A DNA stretch of 64,000 bases from Parvularculaceae bacterium (GTDB lineage: Bacteria > Pseudomonadota > Alphaproteobacteria > Caulobacterales > Parvularculaceae). The position numbers and the translations under genes were made by a program. The notes beneath the pieces were generated by a model, which searched no databases, was not told where the DNA came from, and saw nothing but the letters and a program-made list of their open reading frames with translations. Shown here one piece after another: positions 30,375 to 39,581 of this stretch. The stretch spans positions 310,001-374,000 of the forward strand of contig JAJFFV010000005.1 in the NCBI GenBank assembly GCA_021776475.1, read 5' to 3'. Within the stretch, counting starts at the first letter, position 1, and the number at the start of each line of letters is the position of its first letter.

Positions 30375-31685
30375 TTACGACCCGGACGGCGCTTGCGATA
30401 CGGTGCGGGCGCTACCCTGCGCAATTCCAGCGCCAAGGCCCAGTATGCATACAAACCACCACATAAAGCCGGGTATCTCCAGCGCATAGTCGACCAGACC
30501 GTGAAAGAGAACGAACAGTGAGATGATCAACGTTGCCCGCAGATAGGTTTTGTACCGACGTCGCTGCGCCAGTCCCTGCGCTATCGTCCTGATAATGAGG
30601 GCCAATACGGACAACATGGCAATCGTGCCAACCCAGCCGGTCTGCACCAGCCATTGTAGGGCAATATTATGTGCGGCGCCCTGTGTTGCCAGAATATGCG
30701 CGTTGTCCGCAGTCATGATCATGTTGTTGACGGTGCTAAAGGAGCCGAGACCATGTCCCATAAGAGGCTTTTCAGATGCGGCCTCCCAGTAGGCACTATA
30801 CATGACGAACCGGTTGTTCGCATCTTCATCGAGATCCGCATATCGCGCGCCGGCAACGTCGCCGGAAATCACCCAGAACAGCGCGCCAAGAACGACAACA
30901 ACACCAACAACAAGAGCAATCGTCCATTTCGTACTCATGCCGGACACCTCACTTGCGCGACCTCTACGCGCAAAAAAATCCCAGGCACACAAGATCATCA
31001 AACAGATGAACGAGAAAGCAAGGCCAGCTCGTGAAGCGGTCAAGAGCAGACATACTGCCGCAAACATAAACGTCATCACGCCAATGGTAGCGTGCCGAAA
31101 TAGACTTTCAATCAATGTGATCGGATGAAGGCTGACGATTTTCGTCAGTGCCCGAAGAATGGTTGCGGCTGCAGCAAGCATCGCAACACCAAAGAACGTC
31201 GCCGCGGTGTTCGCTGAAAGAAATGCCGCTGACAGACGATCTTGGTGATAAGGTCGTGGCCGACCGTGAATGAATTCGGGATTAACCGCAAAATCAATGA
31301 AGGCCCACAATCCGATCAATAGAAAGACCGCCAGCATCAACTGCCACATCCGACTGGTATCTGAAAATTTTCGCGCGCTCATCTCCGAGAGCACAAAAAC
31401 GGCGCAGGCTGCAATAAGGACCGCATAGTCTGGCCCCGCAAGTGCGAGCCGACCTGCGACAATATCGTAGATGATAAACAGCGCCAAAAGAGCCAGCCCG
31501 GCGACAATTGCCATCGGTAGTTTGGCAGCGCGGCCAATGATAAGGGCGACGCCGGCAAGCGCCAGCAATAGACCTGAGAACATAAATCCGGTCATCGGCG
31601 TGTCGGCGCCAAAAAACATACTCGCGCCGGCCAGCAAGAAAAGCAGCAGCCCATAGGGAAAGATCAGACGCGCGAATTCCTTCAT
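30375..31685 (-). CDS. O-antigen ligase (Wzy/WaaL-like) family membrane protein
   Basis: Many TM segments; WEAASEKPLMGHGLGSFSTVNN...AAHNIALQWLVQTGWVG typical of the Wzy_C/O-antigen ligase domain. Confidence 0.85.
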   Translation of the reverse strand: MKEFARLIFPYGLLLFLLAGASMFFGADTPMTGFMFSGLLLALAGVALIIGRAAKLPMAIVAGLALLALFIIYDIVAGRLALAGPDYAVLIAACAVFVLSEMSARKFSDTSRMWQLMLAVFLLIGLWAFIDFAVNPEFIHGRPRPYHQDRLSAAFLSANTAATFFGVAMLAAAATILRALTKIVSLHPITLIESLFRHATIGVMTFMFAAVCLLLTASRAGLAFSFICLMILCAWDFFARRGRASEVSGMSTKWTIALVVGVVVVLGALFWVISGDVAGARYADLDEDANNRFVMYSAYWEAASEKPLMGHGLGSFSTVNNMIMTADNAHILATQGAAHNIALQWLVQTGWVGTIAMLSVLALIIRTIAQGLAQRRRYKTYLRATLIISLFVLFHGLVDYALEIPGFMWWFVCILGLGAGIAQGSARTVSQAPSGS

Positions 31686-31752
31686 ACACGCGAACTTAAC
31701 GATCATCTATTGTCAATTGGTTACGGCGCAGCGCGGGCGGACAGTCCATTTT

Positions 31753-32157
31753 TCACTGTTTGCTGGCCATTTTTGCCCCCATCAGCGCAGCGACAAGTTT
31801 CGTTACCCAGGAAAGCGCGGCGATAAAGGCTAAAGACTGCAACGCGCCCTCGCTTGCTAGCATGATGAGATCCAACATCGTATAGATTGCCACAACTGCG
31901 ATCGCGAATTTGATGGCATCTCGTTGCGGGCGCCACTTTGTAAACAGATATAAGCCGGCGAAGAATATCGGCGCTCCAGCGAATACACTCGACCACGGAG
32001 AAATATCCAGAGCCGCAGCCTCATAGAATGCGTTGTCGTGCCCCGGTTCAATGACATACGCGTAGATAGCGACAACTCCAATCGCAACAGCGACATTGAT
32101 CGCCATCAGCAAAATGGTCACGCCTGCAGCCTTTATCACATCGATTGCTTTAAACAC
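31753..32157 (-). CDS. Hypothetical multi-TM membrane protein
   Basis: 134 aa, several hydrophobic segments; directly downstream of the SRPBCC gene. Confidence 0.65.
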   Translation of the reverse strand: MFKAIDVIKAAGVTILLMAINVAVAIGVVAIYAYVIEPGHDNAFYEAAALDISPWSSVFAGAPIFFAGLYLFTKWRPQRDAIKFAIAVVAIYTMLDLIMLASEGALQSLAFIAALSWVTKLVAALMGAKMASKQ

Positions 32158-32182
32158 ATGTGCCTCCCTTTATTGGTAGTGC

Positions 32183-33052
32183 CTATTTCTTCTCAACGGT
32201 GTTTTTGAGCTTGCTAATAAAACCGTCCCAGCCAAATGGGTAGTCGGAAATATCTGATGGCCGCGTGAACCCTGAATGGATAACCGTAACACGTGTATAA
32301 TCGCCCTCGTCCGCCAGCAGCCACGTGATTGTCTGCACAGGTACAGACGAATCGCCGCGCCAGTCCGGCCAGTCAGTGACAAGCTTTTCATTCTCAATAT
32401 ATTCAAGGATCTTTGTCGGCCCGCCCGCAACGTTGTGACCGCCGACTTCATAGCGCCAACCGTAGGAATATTTGCCACCGAGATGTGGCTCGACAACAGC
32501 GTTTTCAGCCCAGATCCACTCGGCCATCATTTCAGGCGTGATCAGCGCGGCAAACACGGCCTCCCTTGGAGCCTCGATCAAAATGGACTGCCGGATTTCC
32601 GGATCAGGGTCGTTGTAGTCAGGCAGTAGGAAGCCGTCGCCACCCTTGAGATAGGTGACGAAGTTGCCGCCGTGCAGCCGCCAGAGGTCATCGATCAGTT
32701 CTTTGACGCGCACGCCGGTCGGCGCCTCTGCGAAAGAATGACGACCGCTGATTGTCGTTCCATCAGCACCAGCATCAAGGGCAAATGTAACAGTGCTTTC
32801 AATACCAAGCAGGGGCCATGTGAACCCGAAACAGTTGGGTGGATCATAGGAAGTGATTTTTTGTGATGCCTGCGCCTTTGTCGGTGTTTCGATTGTATGT
32901 TTACCCCAGAACCTGAAGGTGCCACCTTCTTTCCCCTCGACCTCCACGTGTTCAGCGAACCATTTTTGCAGAACAGAAGGATCAGTCAGTGCCTGAAAGG
33001 TGTTCTCGGTCGATGCCGGTGCAGTCCAGGTGAATTCGTGAATGTAGATCAT
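32183..33052 (-). CDS. SRPBCC (AHSA1-like) protein with two tandem domains
   Basis: Domain 1: FTWTAPASTENTFQALTDPSVLQKWFAEHVEVEGKEGGTFRFWG. Domain 2: SILIEAPREAVFAALITPEMMAEWIWAENAVVEPHLGGKYSYGW. Confidence 0.88.
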   Translation of the reverse strand: MIYIHEFTWTAPASTENTFQALTDPSVLQKWFAEHVEVEGKEGGTFRFWGKHTIETPTKAQASQKITSYDPPNCFGFTWPLLGIESTVTFALDAGADGTTISGRHSFAEAPTGVRVKELIDDLWRLHGGNFVTYLKGGDGFLLPDYNDPDPEIRQSILIEAPREAVFAALITPEMMAEWIWAENAVVEPHLGGKYSYGWRYEVGGHNVAGGPTKILEYIENEKLVTDWPDWRGDSSVPVQTITWLLADEGDYTRVTVIHSGFTRPSDISDYPFGWDGFISKLKNTVEKK

Positions 33053-33066
33053 ATTTATTCCGTATA

Positions 33067-33420
33067 CTATTTATTTTTTTCTTCTGACACGCGGACACGT
33101 TCCTCAACCACGGTTTTGAGATTGGTCAACCGCGCCGCCCAGTAGAGCCTGTAGTTTTCGAGCCAGCGGTCAATTTCCCTCAAGCCGCTGGGCTCAAGCG
33201 AGTAAAAACGCTTCTGCGCTTCTCGTCTCTCTTGCAAAAGACCCGCGTTTTTCAAGACCCGCACATGTCGCGCAATCGCTGGCCGGCTGACCGCAAAGCG
33301 CTCGGCGATTTCCCCCGCCCCCAGCTCCCCTGCACGGAGATGATCGAGAATTGCCCGCCGGGTCGGGTCGGCGATCGCATTGAACGGGGACCGGGACAGG
33401 ACAAATTCGTTTGTAACCAT
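33067..33420 (-). CDS. ArsR-family transcriptional regulator
   Basis: FNAIADPTRRAILDHLRAGELGAGEIAERFAVSRPAIARHVRVLKNAGLLQERREAQKRFYSLEP; 14 nt upstream of the SRPBCC gene. Confidence 0.93.
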   Translation of the reverse strand: MVTNEFVLSRSPFNAIADPTRRAILDHLRAGELGAGEIAERFAVSRPAIARHVRVLKNAGLLQERREAQKRFYSLEPSGLREIDRWLENYRLYWAARLTNLKTVVEERVRVSEEKNK

Positions 33421-33546
33421 TCGGTTAAATAACAGCAAAATGAATAGCTTGGCAACCCTGCATCGCGTTCAGTCATGCAGAGAACCGGTTTCCATTTCGC
33501 CATCAATGGTGTAGCCGAACACGACCACTGCGAGACGAGAAGATCT

Positions 33547-34158
33547 ATGTTGGACGCCCTGATCTCACTGGTTATTGCCACCACGGCCCTGCTCGGGTCG
33601 CCAGGCCCCGCAACCCTGGCACTGGCAGCGACCGGGGCCTCATTCGGGTTTCGACAAGGAGCGAGATTTCTCGGCGGTATCTTGACGGGTCTTGTTGCCG
33701 TGATCATCCTGGCTGCATGCGGCGTCTCAGCGTTGCTGATGAATGGCAGTGTCTTTGCGCCAGGGCTGCTCGTCTTTTCGACCCTCTACATCATTTATGT
33801 CGCCTTCAAGATCGCGAGCGCTCCTATTGGCCCGAATGACACGACCACAATACCGCAAGCTGCGCCTGGCTTCGGTGACGGGATCATCCTCAACCTGACC
33901 AATCCCAAGGCCTATGCGGCGTTTGCCGCACTCTTCACGGCCTTCAGCTTACCGATTGAAAGCATGGTTTTGCGCCTAGCGATAATGGCTGGCATTTGCT
34001 TTGCAGCGGCTGCCATCATTGACGTACTCTGGCTGGGACTTGGCACCCTGCTCGCAGGCGCGTTTTCCGACCCACGACTTGCCCGCCCGTTAAGGATTCT
34101 CTTTGCAACACTGATGATCGCCGCGGTTCTTTGGAGCCTTGTTAAGATCTCCGGCTAA
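33547..34158 (+). CDS. LysE family translocator
   Basis: SPGPATLALAATGASFGFRQGARFLGGILTG; multi-TM. Confidence 0.85.
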   Translation: MLDALISLVIATTALLGSPGPATLALAATGASFGFRQGARFLGGILTGLVAVIILAACGVSALLMNGSVFAPGLLVFSTLYIIYVAFKIASAPIGPNDTTTIPQAAPGFGDGIILNLTNPKAYAAFAALFTAFSLPIESMVLRLAIMAGICFAAAAIIDVLWLGLGTLLAGAFSDPRLARPLRILFATLMIAAVLWSLVKISG

Positions 34159-34332
34159 ACTGCAAGAGATCCTGATTTGACCTCGGCATGCCGTTTTACT
34201 AGGGTCTCATCAGTGTGGTTAGGGGTGTTAACCAATGAAGTGCGTTATTGGTTCTGTCTTCGCGTGGGGCGCGCAACTGGCCCAATCCTTGCAATTTTGT
34301 CGTCAACACTTTGTTAACCTTGGAAACCAGGC

Positions 34333-35028
34333 ATGACGGTAGCGACAGAATTCAAAGATCTCGAAATCCGGGATATTGACGAGGGTCTTGCAGTGCCGAC
34401 AGATGTGCCGGTGGGCCTTAACGGGCCGGTCAAAAGGGTAATTGACGTCGTCGTTGCGACCACTCTTTTTATCTTTATCCTGCCGATGCTGGCGGCAATC
34501 GCCATCTTGATCAGAGCCCAGGGCGCCGGGCCGGTCGTTTTTAAACAAACACGCTGTGGCAAAGCTGGTAAAGCGTTCACCTGTTATAAATTCCGTACAA
34601 TGCAGATTGATGCGCCCGCAACGCTGCAGGAACTACTCGAGCGCGATCCGGCGGCGGCGGCTGAATGGGAGAAAAACCAGAAACTGCAAAACGATCCACG
34701 CGTGACCAAACTCGGCATTTTTCTGCGCCGCTCCAGCCTCGATGAACTGCCGCAACTGGTCAACATCATCGCCGGTGATATGTCTATCATCGGTCCGCGG
34801 CCGGTTACCTTCAAGGAACTGCCGCGTTATGGCAGCAAGCTTCCTTATTACGCCGCCGCCCGGCCCGGCGTCACCGGTCTGTGGCAAGTCAACGGCCGCA
34901 ATAAGCTCGCCTACGAGCAACGCGTTGCCTATGATGCTGCCTATGCCAAAGACTGGAGCCTGATCGGCGATCTCAAGATCATTCTGAAAACCGTGCCAGT
35001 CGTTCTGTTTACGGATGGTGCATTTTAG
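34333..35028 (+). CDS. Exopolysaccharide-type undecaprenyl-phosphate sugar transferase
   Basis: KRVIDVVVATTLFI...GPVVFKQTRCGKAGKAFTCYKFRTM...LRRSSLDELPQLVNIIAGDMSIIGPRPV...RPGVTGLWQVNGRN. Confidence 0.93.
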   Translation: MTVATEFKDLEIRDIDEGLAVPTDVPVGLNGPVKRVIDVVVATTLFIFILPMLAAIAILIRAQGAGPVVFKQTRCGKAGKAFTCYKFRTMQIDAPATLQELLERDPAAAAEWEKNQKLQNDPRVTKLGIFLRRSSLDELPQLVNIIAGDMSIIGPRPVTFKELPRYGSKLPYYAAARPGVTGLWQVNGRNKLAYEQRVAYDAAYAKDWSLIGDLKIILKTVPVVLFTDGAF

Positions 35029-35043
35029 ACGTCGACCCTTGTT

Positions 35044-35388
35044 TTGAGGCGCAAATTGAAAATATTGCAAAAAGTCGTTTTGGTTGTTCTGGTTCTAATG
35101 AGCCTTTCCGCAGGCCTGGTAAAAGTTCTTCAGATGCCGCAGGAGGTGCAGTTCTTTGAGAGGGCTGGCCTCGGTATCACCATGCTTATCTTGCTCGGGG
35201 CCGGACAGATAGTTGGTAGTGTCTTGACGGTGTTGCCAAAATTCAGAAAGCCGGGCGCGACAATCATCGCAACAGGGTTCCTCGCCTCCAGCATCGTTAT
35301 TTTCATGACCGGAGACCTCGCCTTCGCAGCAATTTCGCTTTTGCCTGTAGTTCTGACCGGCGTTCTTTTTTACGACACCAAAAAGTAG
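35044..35388 (+). CDS. DoxX-like small membrane protein
   Basis: ORF starts at a TTG/GTG-type codon region; four hydrophobic segments. Family assignment tentative. Confidence 0.5.
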   Translation: MRRKLKILQKVVLVVLVLMSLSAGLVKVLQMPQEVQFFERAGLGITMLILLGAGQIVGSVLTVLPKFRKPGATIIATGFLASSIVIFMTGDLAFAAISLLPVVLTGVLFYDTKK

Positions 35389-35402
35389 GCAGGCTTTATT
35401 TG

Positions 35403-36539
35403 TCAAATCAGATCAATCACCCGCAGCATGGCATCGAGATTTGCGGCACCTAAATGCATCGAGCGTTCCGGTGACCAGCCAAGCTCGGCCTCCGGATTAT
35501 TCTTCGCATCCTTGAACGGCATTTCCAGGGTCATTGTCAGACAGCCAAATTTCCACGCCAAATAGTTTGTGCAGATCGAGAGATCCGCTTCACCCGGCGG
35601 ATCCACAGGGTAGCCGTACTCTGTCTGAAAATCCGGGCTGATCGACTCCAGCGCTGCTTTGTAGGCATCAAGTAACATCTGTTGCTTTTCGCTAAAGTTG
35701 GGTGCACCCTCCCCGCCGGCAATAAAATTATACGGTAGATTTTCATCGCCATGCACATCGAACGCGAAATCGACACCGGTCTCGTTCATTTTATTTAGCA
35801 CATGGAAAACTTCCGGGCTGTTTTCAATGCTCGCCTTGTTCCATTCGCGGTTGAGATTGACCCCTTTGGCGTTGGTGCGCAGGTGACCCCGGCGACTACC
35901 GTCCGGGTTCATATTCGGCACGATATAGAAAACTGCTTTTTCAAGTAACACGCGCGCGACAGGATCAGTTTCATCAAGCAACCGCCCGAGCAACCCTTCT
36001 ATCCACCATTCGGCCATGACCTCCCCTGGATGCTGACGCGCCGTCACCCAGAACGACAAGCGCCCGTCGCCGGGTGTCCCGATGGTCAGCAAATCGATAT
36101 CCTGCCCATCAAGCGTCGTCCCCGGTATCGACACCTGCACCCGCTCGCTTTGCATCGCTGAGGCCACAAGATCGGCGTGTCGCTCCATCGAGTACGGTGC
36201 GAAATACGCGTAATAAACCGAATTCATATACGGCGTGTGCTGAATGGTCAGGACACCGTTTTCGAACCGCGTCGGTACCCGAAACCAGGTCTCACGGTCA
36301 TAGGACGCGACCGCGTTGTAGTCCTCCCAACCGGGAGGATAAGCCGAGGACCCGGCATTGATAATATTGAGCACACAATCTTGATCAGCCGCGCCGGTCA
36401 GCCGGAAATAGAACCACTGATAGAACTCTGAGTCGTTATCGTGCCTAATGTGCAGCCGGATGTCTGAGGCGCGCTCGCAAGCGTCACAGATGATGTTGCC
36501 GCCGTCAAAATTGCTAGAAATCCGCAAACTATCGCTCAT
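35403..36539 (-). CDS. M14-type cytosolic carboxypeptidase
   Basis: WVTARQHPGEVMAEWWIEGLLGRLLDE (HPGE zinc motif), NPDGSRRGHLRTNAKGVNLNREW, DVHGDE. Confidence 0.92.
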   Translation of the reverse strand: MSDSLRISSNFDGGNIICDACERASDIRLHIRHDNDSEFYQWFYFRLTGAADQDCVLNIINAGSSAYPPGWEDYNAVASYDRETWFRVPTRFENGVLTIQHTPYMNSVYYAYFAPYSMERHADLVASAMQSERVQVSIPGTTLDGQDIDLLTIGTPGDGRLSFWVTARQHPGEVMAEWWIEGLLGRLLDETDPVARVLLEKAVFYIVPNMNPDGSRRGHLRTNAKGVNLNREWNKASIENSPEVFHVLNKMNETGVDFAFDVHGDENLPYNFIAGGEGAPNFSEKQQMLLDAYKAALESISPDFQTEYGYPVDPPGEADLSICTNYLAWKFGCLTMTLEMPFKDAKNNPEAELGWSPERSMHLGAANLDAMLRVIDLI

Positions 36540-36700
36540 TTCAGTCCCTGTTCATGTCAATTTGTCACCTTGGCGCGGGTGTACGCGCCGCGAAAGGTTT
36601 CTCCAACCCCGATTTACCCTTTCTGGGGACCGCAACGCTTTGACTCAGCGCCAATATTGGCATTTAATCGGGGCTGGTTGGGTAAATTGGGGGACCAGAG

Positions 36701-38419
36701 ATGGCCACGAAGTTCATCACGGTGCATGGCACGGGCGACGGCGTACGCGATGCCAAGGAGCCAAAGTGGTGGCAGCCGGAAAGCCAGTTTTCCCGCGATC
36801 TCATTAATCAGGCCGGCGGCGGCACGGTTGAGCCGTTCATGTGGGACGGCAAAAACGATGAACTGTCGCGCCGTGAGGGCGCTGAAAATCTGCTCTGGAG
36901 ACTGCGGGACTATGAAGACCGCGGCGATGAAGTTGTCCTGATCGGCCACAGCCACGGCGGCTCGGTTATCGCCACGGCCCTGACCTTCGCCATGTCAACG
37001 CAGCGCGAATTCAGTAACATTAAATCCGTCATCACGGTCGGCACCCCTTATATCGGGATGAAGCGCCAGCGCTGGTTTTGGGACCGGCTGAATTTCGCTG
37101 GGCAGCTTGGGTTTCTCTACTCACTTTTCCTGTTAGTCCTCACGCTTATCGCGATCTGGACAGTTGTCATTTTTGAGTTCTCAGCCCCTGACATGGCTGA
37201 GATGGCCGACCAGATGTCCAAAACGTCTCCGACGGATATGACGTACGATATGCAGGACGTGACTGTCGCGGAAGATGAAGTGGATTCAGCCTATGTCACA
37301 ATCGCTTCATCGCTCTTCATCATTGCCCTGACAGGATTCTTTTTGTCGCGATCGCAGAGGCGCTTACGGGAATTGCACGACAAAAACATCGTCGCAAGAT
37401 TTCACGATGCATTCAGCTCGAGGTGGCTCGCACTTTACGACCAGCGCGATGAAGCCATAAACGGACTGAAACGCGTCTATGACATGAAGTTAAAGCTGCT
37501 GGAACCAGCTCAAACCCAAGAAGCGCTCCGGTTACTCCTTGTTTTCTTCGCAATCTTTCTGGTCGGCAGCTCCGTGGCGGCAGAACAGTTGTTCAAAATC
37601 ATGGACCTCGCCGGCGGATTCTTTCCCGACTGGAAATTGATGCAAAATGAGGGGTTGAAGACCTTCTTCGATGAACATGCGCAATACAGTACACCGAGCG
37701 ATATCCATTGGACATTGTACGAGTTTGGGAAAAATCGCGCTTTCGAGGTCCTTATCTGGTATAATCAGTTTGTCATATCAACCCTCGAGCTTCCAAATCT
37801 AGTGCTGGATACTGCTTCTGATGAGTTTGGCAAGAGTTCCTTCGCGGTCGGATTTCTTGCTGATATAATCAGTGTACTGGCGAAACTTGCCATCGTGATG
37901 GTGTTTTTCCCGATCTCGGATCTGCTGAACCGGTTCCTTCTGGGTCGGTTGTTTTCTGCTCAAATGAACGGCATATTCGGCAACCAGATCCGCCAGCAAG
38001 CACTCGGCAATACAACCAAGGGTGAGGACCTCACAGGCGTTGGTCGTATGCCAAAGGGTTGGACTGAAGATGCGGAACCTCTGTCGGAAGAGGCAAGTTT
38101 GGCGCTGTGTAACTATGCTGCTGATCATGCCCGTGATACACTCATCAAACTGCAAGATGTCCTGGCCGACAGCATGATCGCGGCAGACCAGACACTGGTT
38201 GACGCGCTGACCGAGCAACTAAGTTGGAATGAAATGATCCATACGGCTTATTTCAGGGTACCTGAAAGTCGCGCACATATCATTGATCGCACGTTGCAAA
38301 AATCGGGACTGGCGAATAAAGGTGGCTCTACTCGCCTTCACCAAAACGATCTTCCACCAGCTTTACCAGCGTATCAAGTGCTACGTCGGTCTGCAGTCCC
38401 TCGGCCTTTATCAGAATAG
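36701..38419 (+). CDS. Membrane-associated alpha/beta-hydrolase-like (lipase motif) protein
   Basis: VVLIGHSHGGSVIATALTFA (GxSxG), followed by several hydrophobic segments; 572 aa. Confidence 0.75.
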   Translation: MATKFITVHGTGDGVRDAKEPKWWQPESQFSRDLINQAGGGTVEPFMWDGKNDELSRREGAENLLWRLRDYEDRGDEVVLIGHSHGGSVIATALTFAMSTQREFSNIKSVITVGTPYIGMKRQRWFWDRLNFAGQLGFLYSLFLLVLTLIAIWTVVIFEFSAPDMAEMADQMSKTSPTDMTYDMQDVTVAEDEVDSAYVTIASSLFIIALTGFFLSRSQRRLRELHDKNIVARFHDAFSSRWLALYDQRDEAINGLKRVYDMKLKLLEPAQTQEALRLLLVFFAIFLVGSSVAAEQLFKIMDLAGGFFPDWKLMQNEGLKTFFDEHAQYSTPSDIHWTLYEFGKNRAFEVLIWYNQFVISTLELPNLVLDTASDEFGKSSFAVGFLADIISVLAKLAIVMVFFPISDLLNRFLLGRLFSAQMNGIFGNQIRQQALGNTTKGEDLTGVGRMPKGWTEDAEPLSEEASLALCNYAADHARDTLIKLQDVLADSMIAADQTLVDALTEQLSWNEMIHTAYFRVPESRAHIIDRTLQKSGLANKGGSTRLHQNDLPPALPAYQVLRRSAVPRPLSE

Positions 38420-38606
38420 TCGAACCTATTCCCGCGCCGAGCATCATCAGCCCCATGATCGAACAGCCACCGACTTCAACGCCGTCGCAGATGACTTTTA
38501 TGTCAACATCAAACGATCCGGCTACGGCGCAAAATTTTGCCGAAGCGCGTGCATGAAGGCCGCGCTTGTTGCGTATTACAGCTTTTCTGATAACGGGCCC
38601 CGACAT
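38328..38606 (-). CDS. HPr family phosphocarrier protein
   Basis: MSGPVIRKAVIRNKRGLHARASAKFCAVA (active-site His), GCSIMGLMMLGAGIG (regulatory Ser); start corrected to internal ATG at 38606. Confidence 0.92.
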   Translation of the reverse strand: MSGPVIRKAVIRNKRGLHARASAKFCAVAGSFDVDIKVICDGVEVGGCSIMGLMMLGAGIGSTILIKAEGLQTDVALDTLVKLVEDRFGEGE

Positions 38607-38634
38607 AAGATCGGCCTCACCTAACGCGCCGACG

Positions 38635-39051
38635 TTAGTCGGCTTTCTCCCCCGAGAGGACCCAGGAAGCCACATTGATATATTTGCGCCCAGCCTCATG
38701 AGCCGCCGCAATAGCGCTCGGCATGTCGGTTTCGGCGCGATAAGGACCCGGCGCAAGTTTGATCAACATCGGCAGATTGACCCCCGCGATCACTTCCGCT
38801 TTCGCTTTGTCCATGACCGAGATCGCAAGGTTAGAGGGCGTGCCGCCGAACATGTCGGTCAGGATGATCGTCCCCTCTTTACCGCCAACAGAAATCGCCG
38901 CCGCGAGAATGTCCTCGCGACGCTTCTCCATGTCATCATCATCGCCAATGCAAATCGCCGTGATGTTTGGTTGCGCGCCGACAACATGCTCGACGGCCTT
39001 CAGGAATTCTTCCGCCAATTGTCCGTGAGTAACGACAACGAGACCAATCAT
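38635..39051 (-). CDS. PTS EIIA (mannose family)
   Basis: MIGLVVVTHGQLAEEFLKAVEHVVG...EGTIILTDMFGGTPSNLAISVM. Confidence 0.92.
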   Translation of the reverse strand: MIGLVVVTHGQLAEEFLKAVEHVVGAQPNITAICIGDDDDMEKRREDILAAAISVGGKEGTIILTDMFGGTPSNLAISVMDKAKAEVIAGVNLPMLIKLAPGPYRAETDMPSAIAAAHEAGRKYINVASWVLSGEKAD

Positions 39052-39581
39052 GTGTTCCTTCGCCCCTTCTTGGCTACGCGGCCATCCTGCCGTGATGCAT
39101 CGAAATGTCTAGCCAAAACTGCACGTGCTGCATGTCGGATTTTGTGCGGTGCTGATGCTTCAAACGGCTCGAACGCCAGAACCGGCAGCGTGCAACCGGA
39201 CCCAGCGATAAGTTTCTCGGTGCGCCTCCCAGGCAGGCGCGATGTTCGGCGATCAAGATCACATATCAGGCGCAAGCGGACCGCTTCGTCAGACCCGACC
39301 GCGACGATCCCGACAGCGCGAATTTCGATCAAATCGCGGATCTGTTTGGGGCAACGCACAATGAGCCTGCCGTCTTCTTCCCGGATAATGACAACATCGT
39401 CGGCGACCAGCCGGGTGCGCCGAAACGGGCAGGCCTCCATCAGACGCAGGGCCAGATCAGACTTGCCGGTGCCCGATGCGCCGCGCAGGAAAACACCGGC
39501 GAGCGGTCCGTCGGCATCCACCGCAACCGCAACAGCTGTGCCTTGTACAATTTCACCAAGGACACCAACACTGCCGCTCAT
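39048..39581 (-). CDS. hprK: HPr kinase/phosphorylase
   Basis: GVFLRGASGTGKSDLALRLMEAC P-loop; LVADDVVIIREEDGRLIVRCPKQIRDLIEIRAVGIV; between EIIA and ChvG. Confidence 0.92.
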   Translation of the reverse strand: MSGSVGVLGEIVQGTAVAVAVDADGPLAGVFLRGASGTGKSDLALRLMEACPFRRTRLVADDVVIIREEDGRLIVRCPKQIRDLIEIRAVGIVAVGSDEAVRLRLICDLDRRTSRLPGRRTEKLIAGSGCTLPVLAFEPFEASAPHKIRHAARAVLARHFDASRQDGRVAKKGRRNT

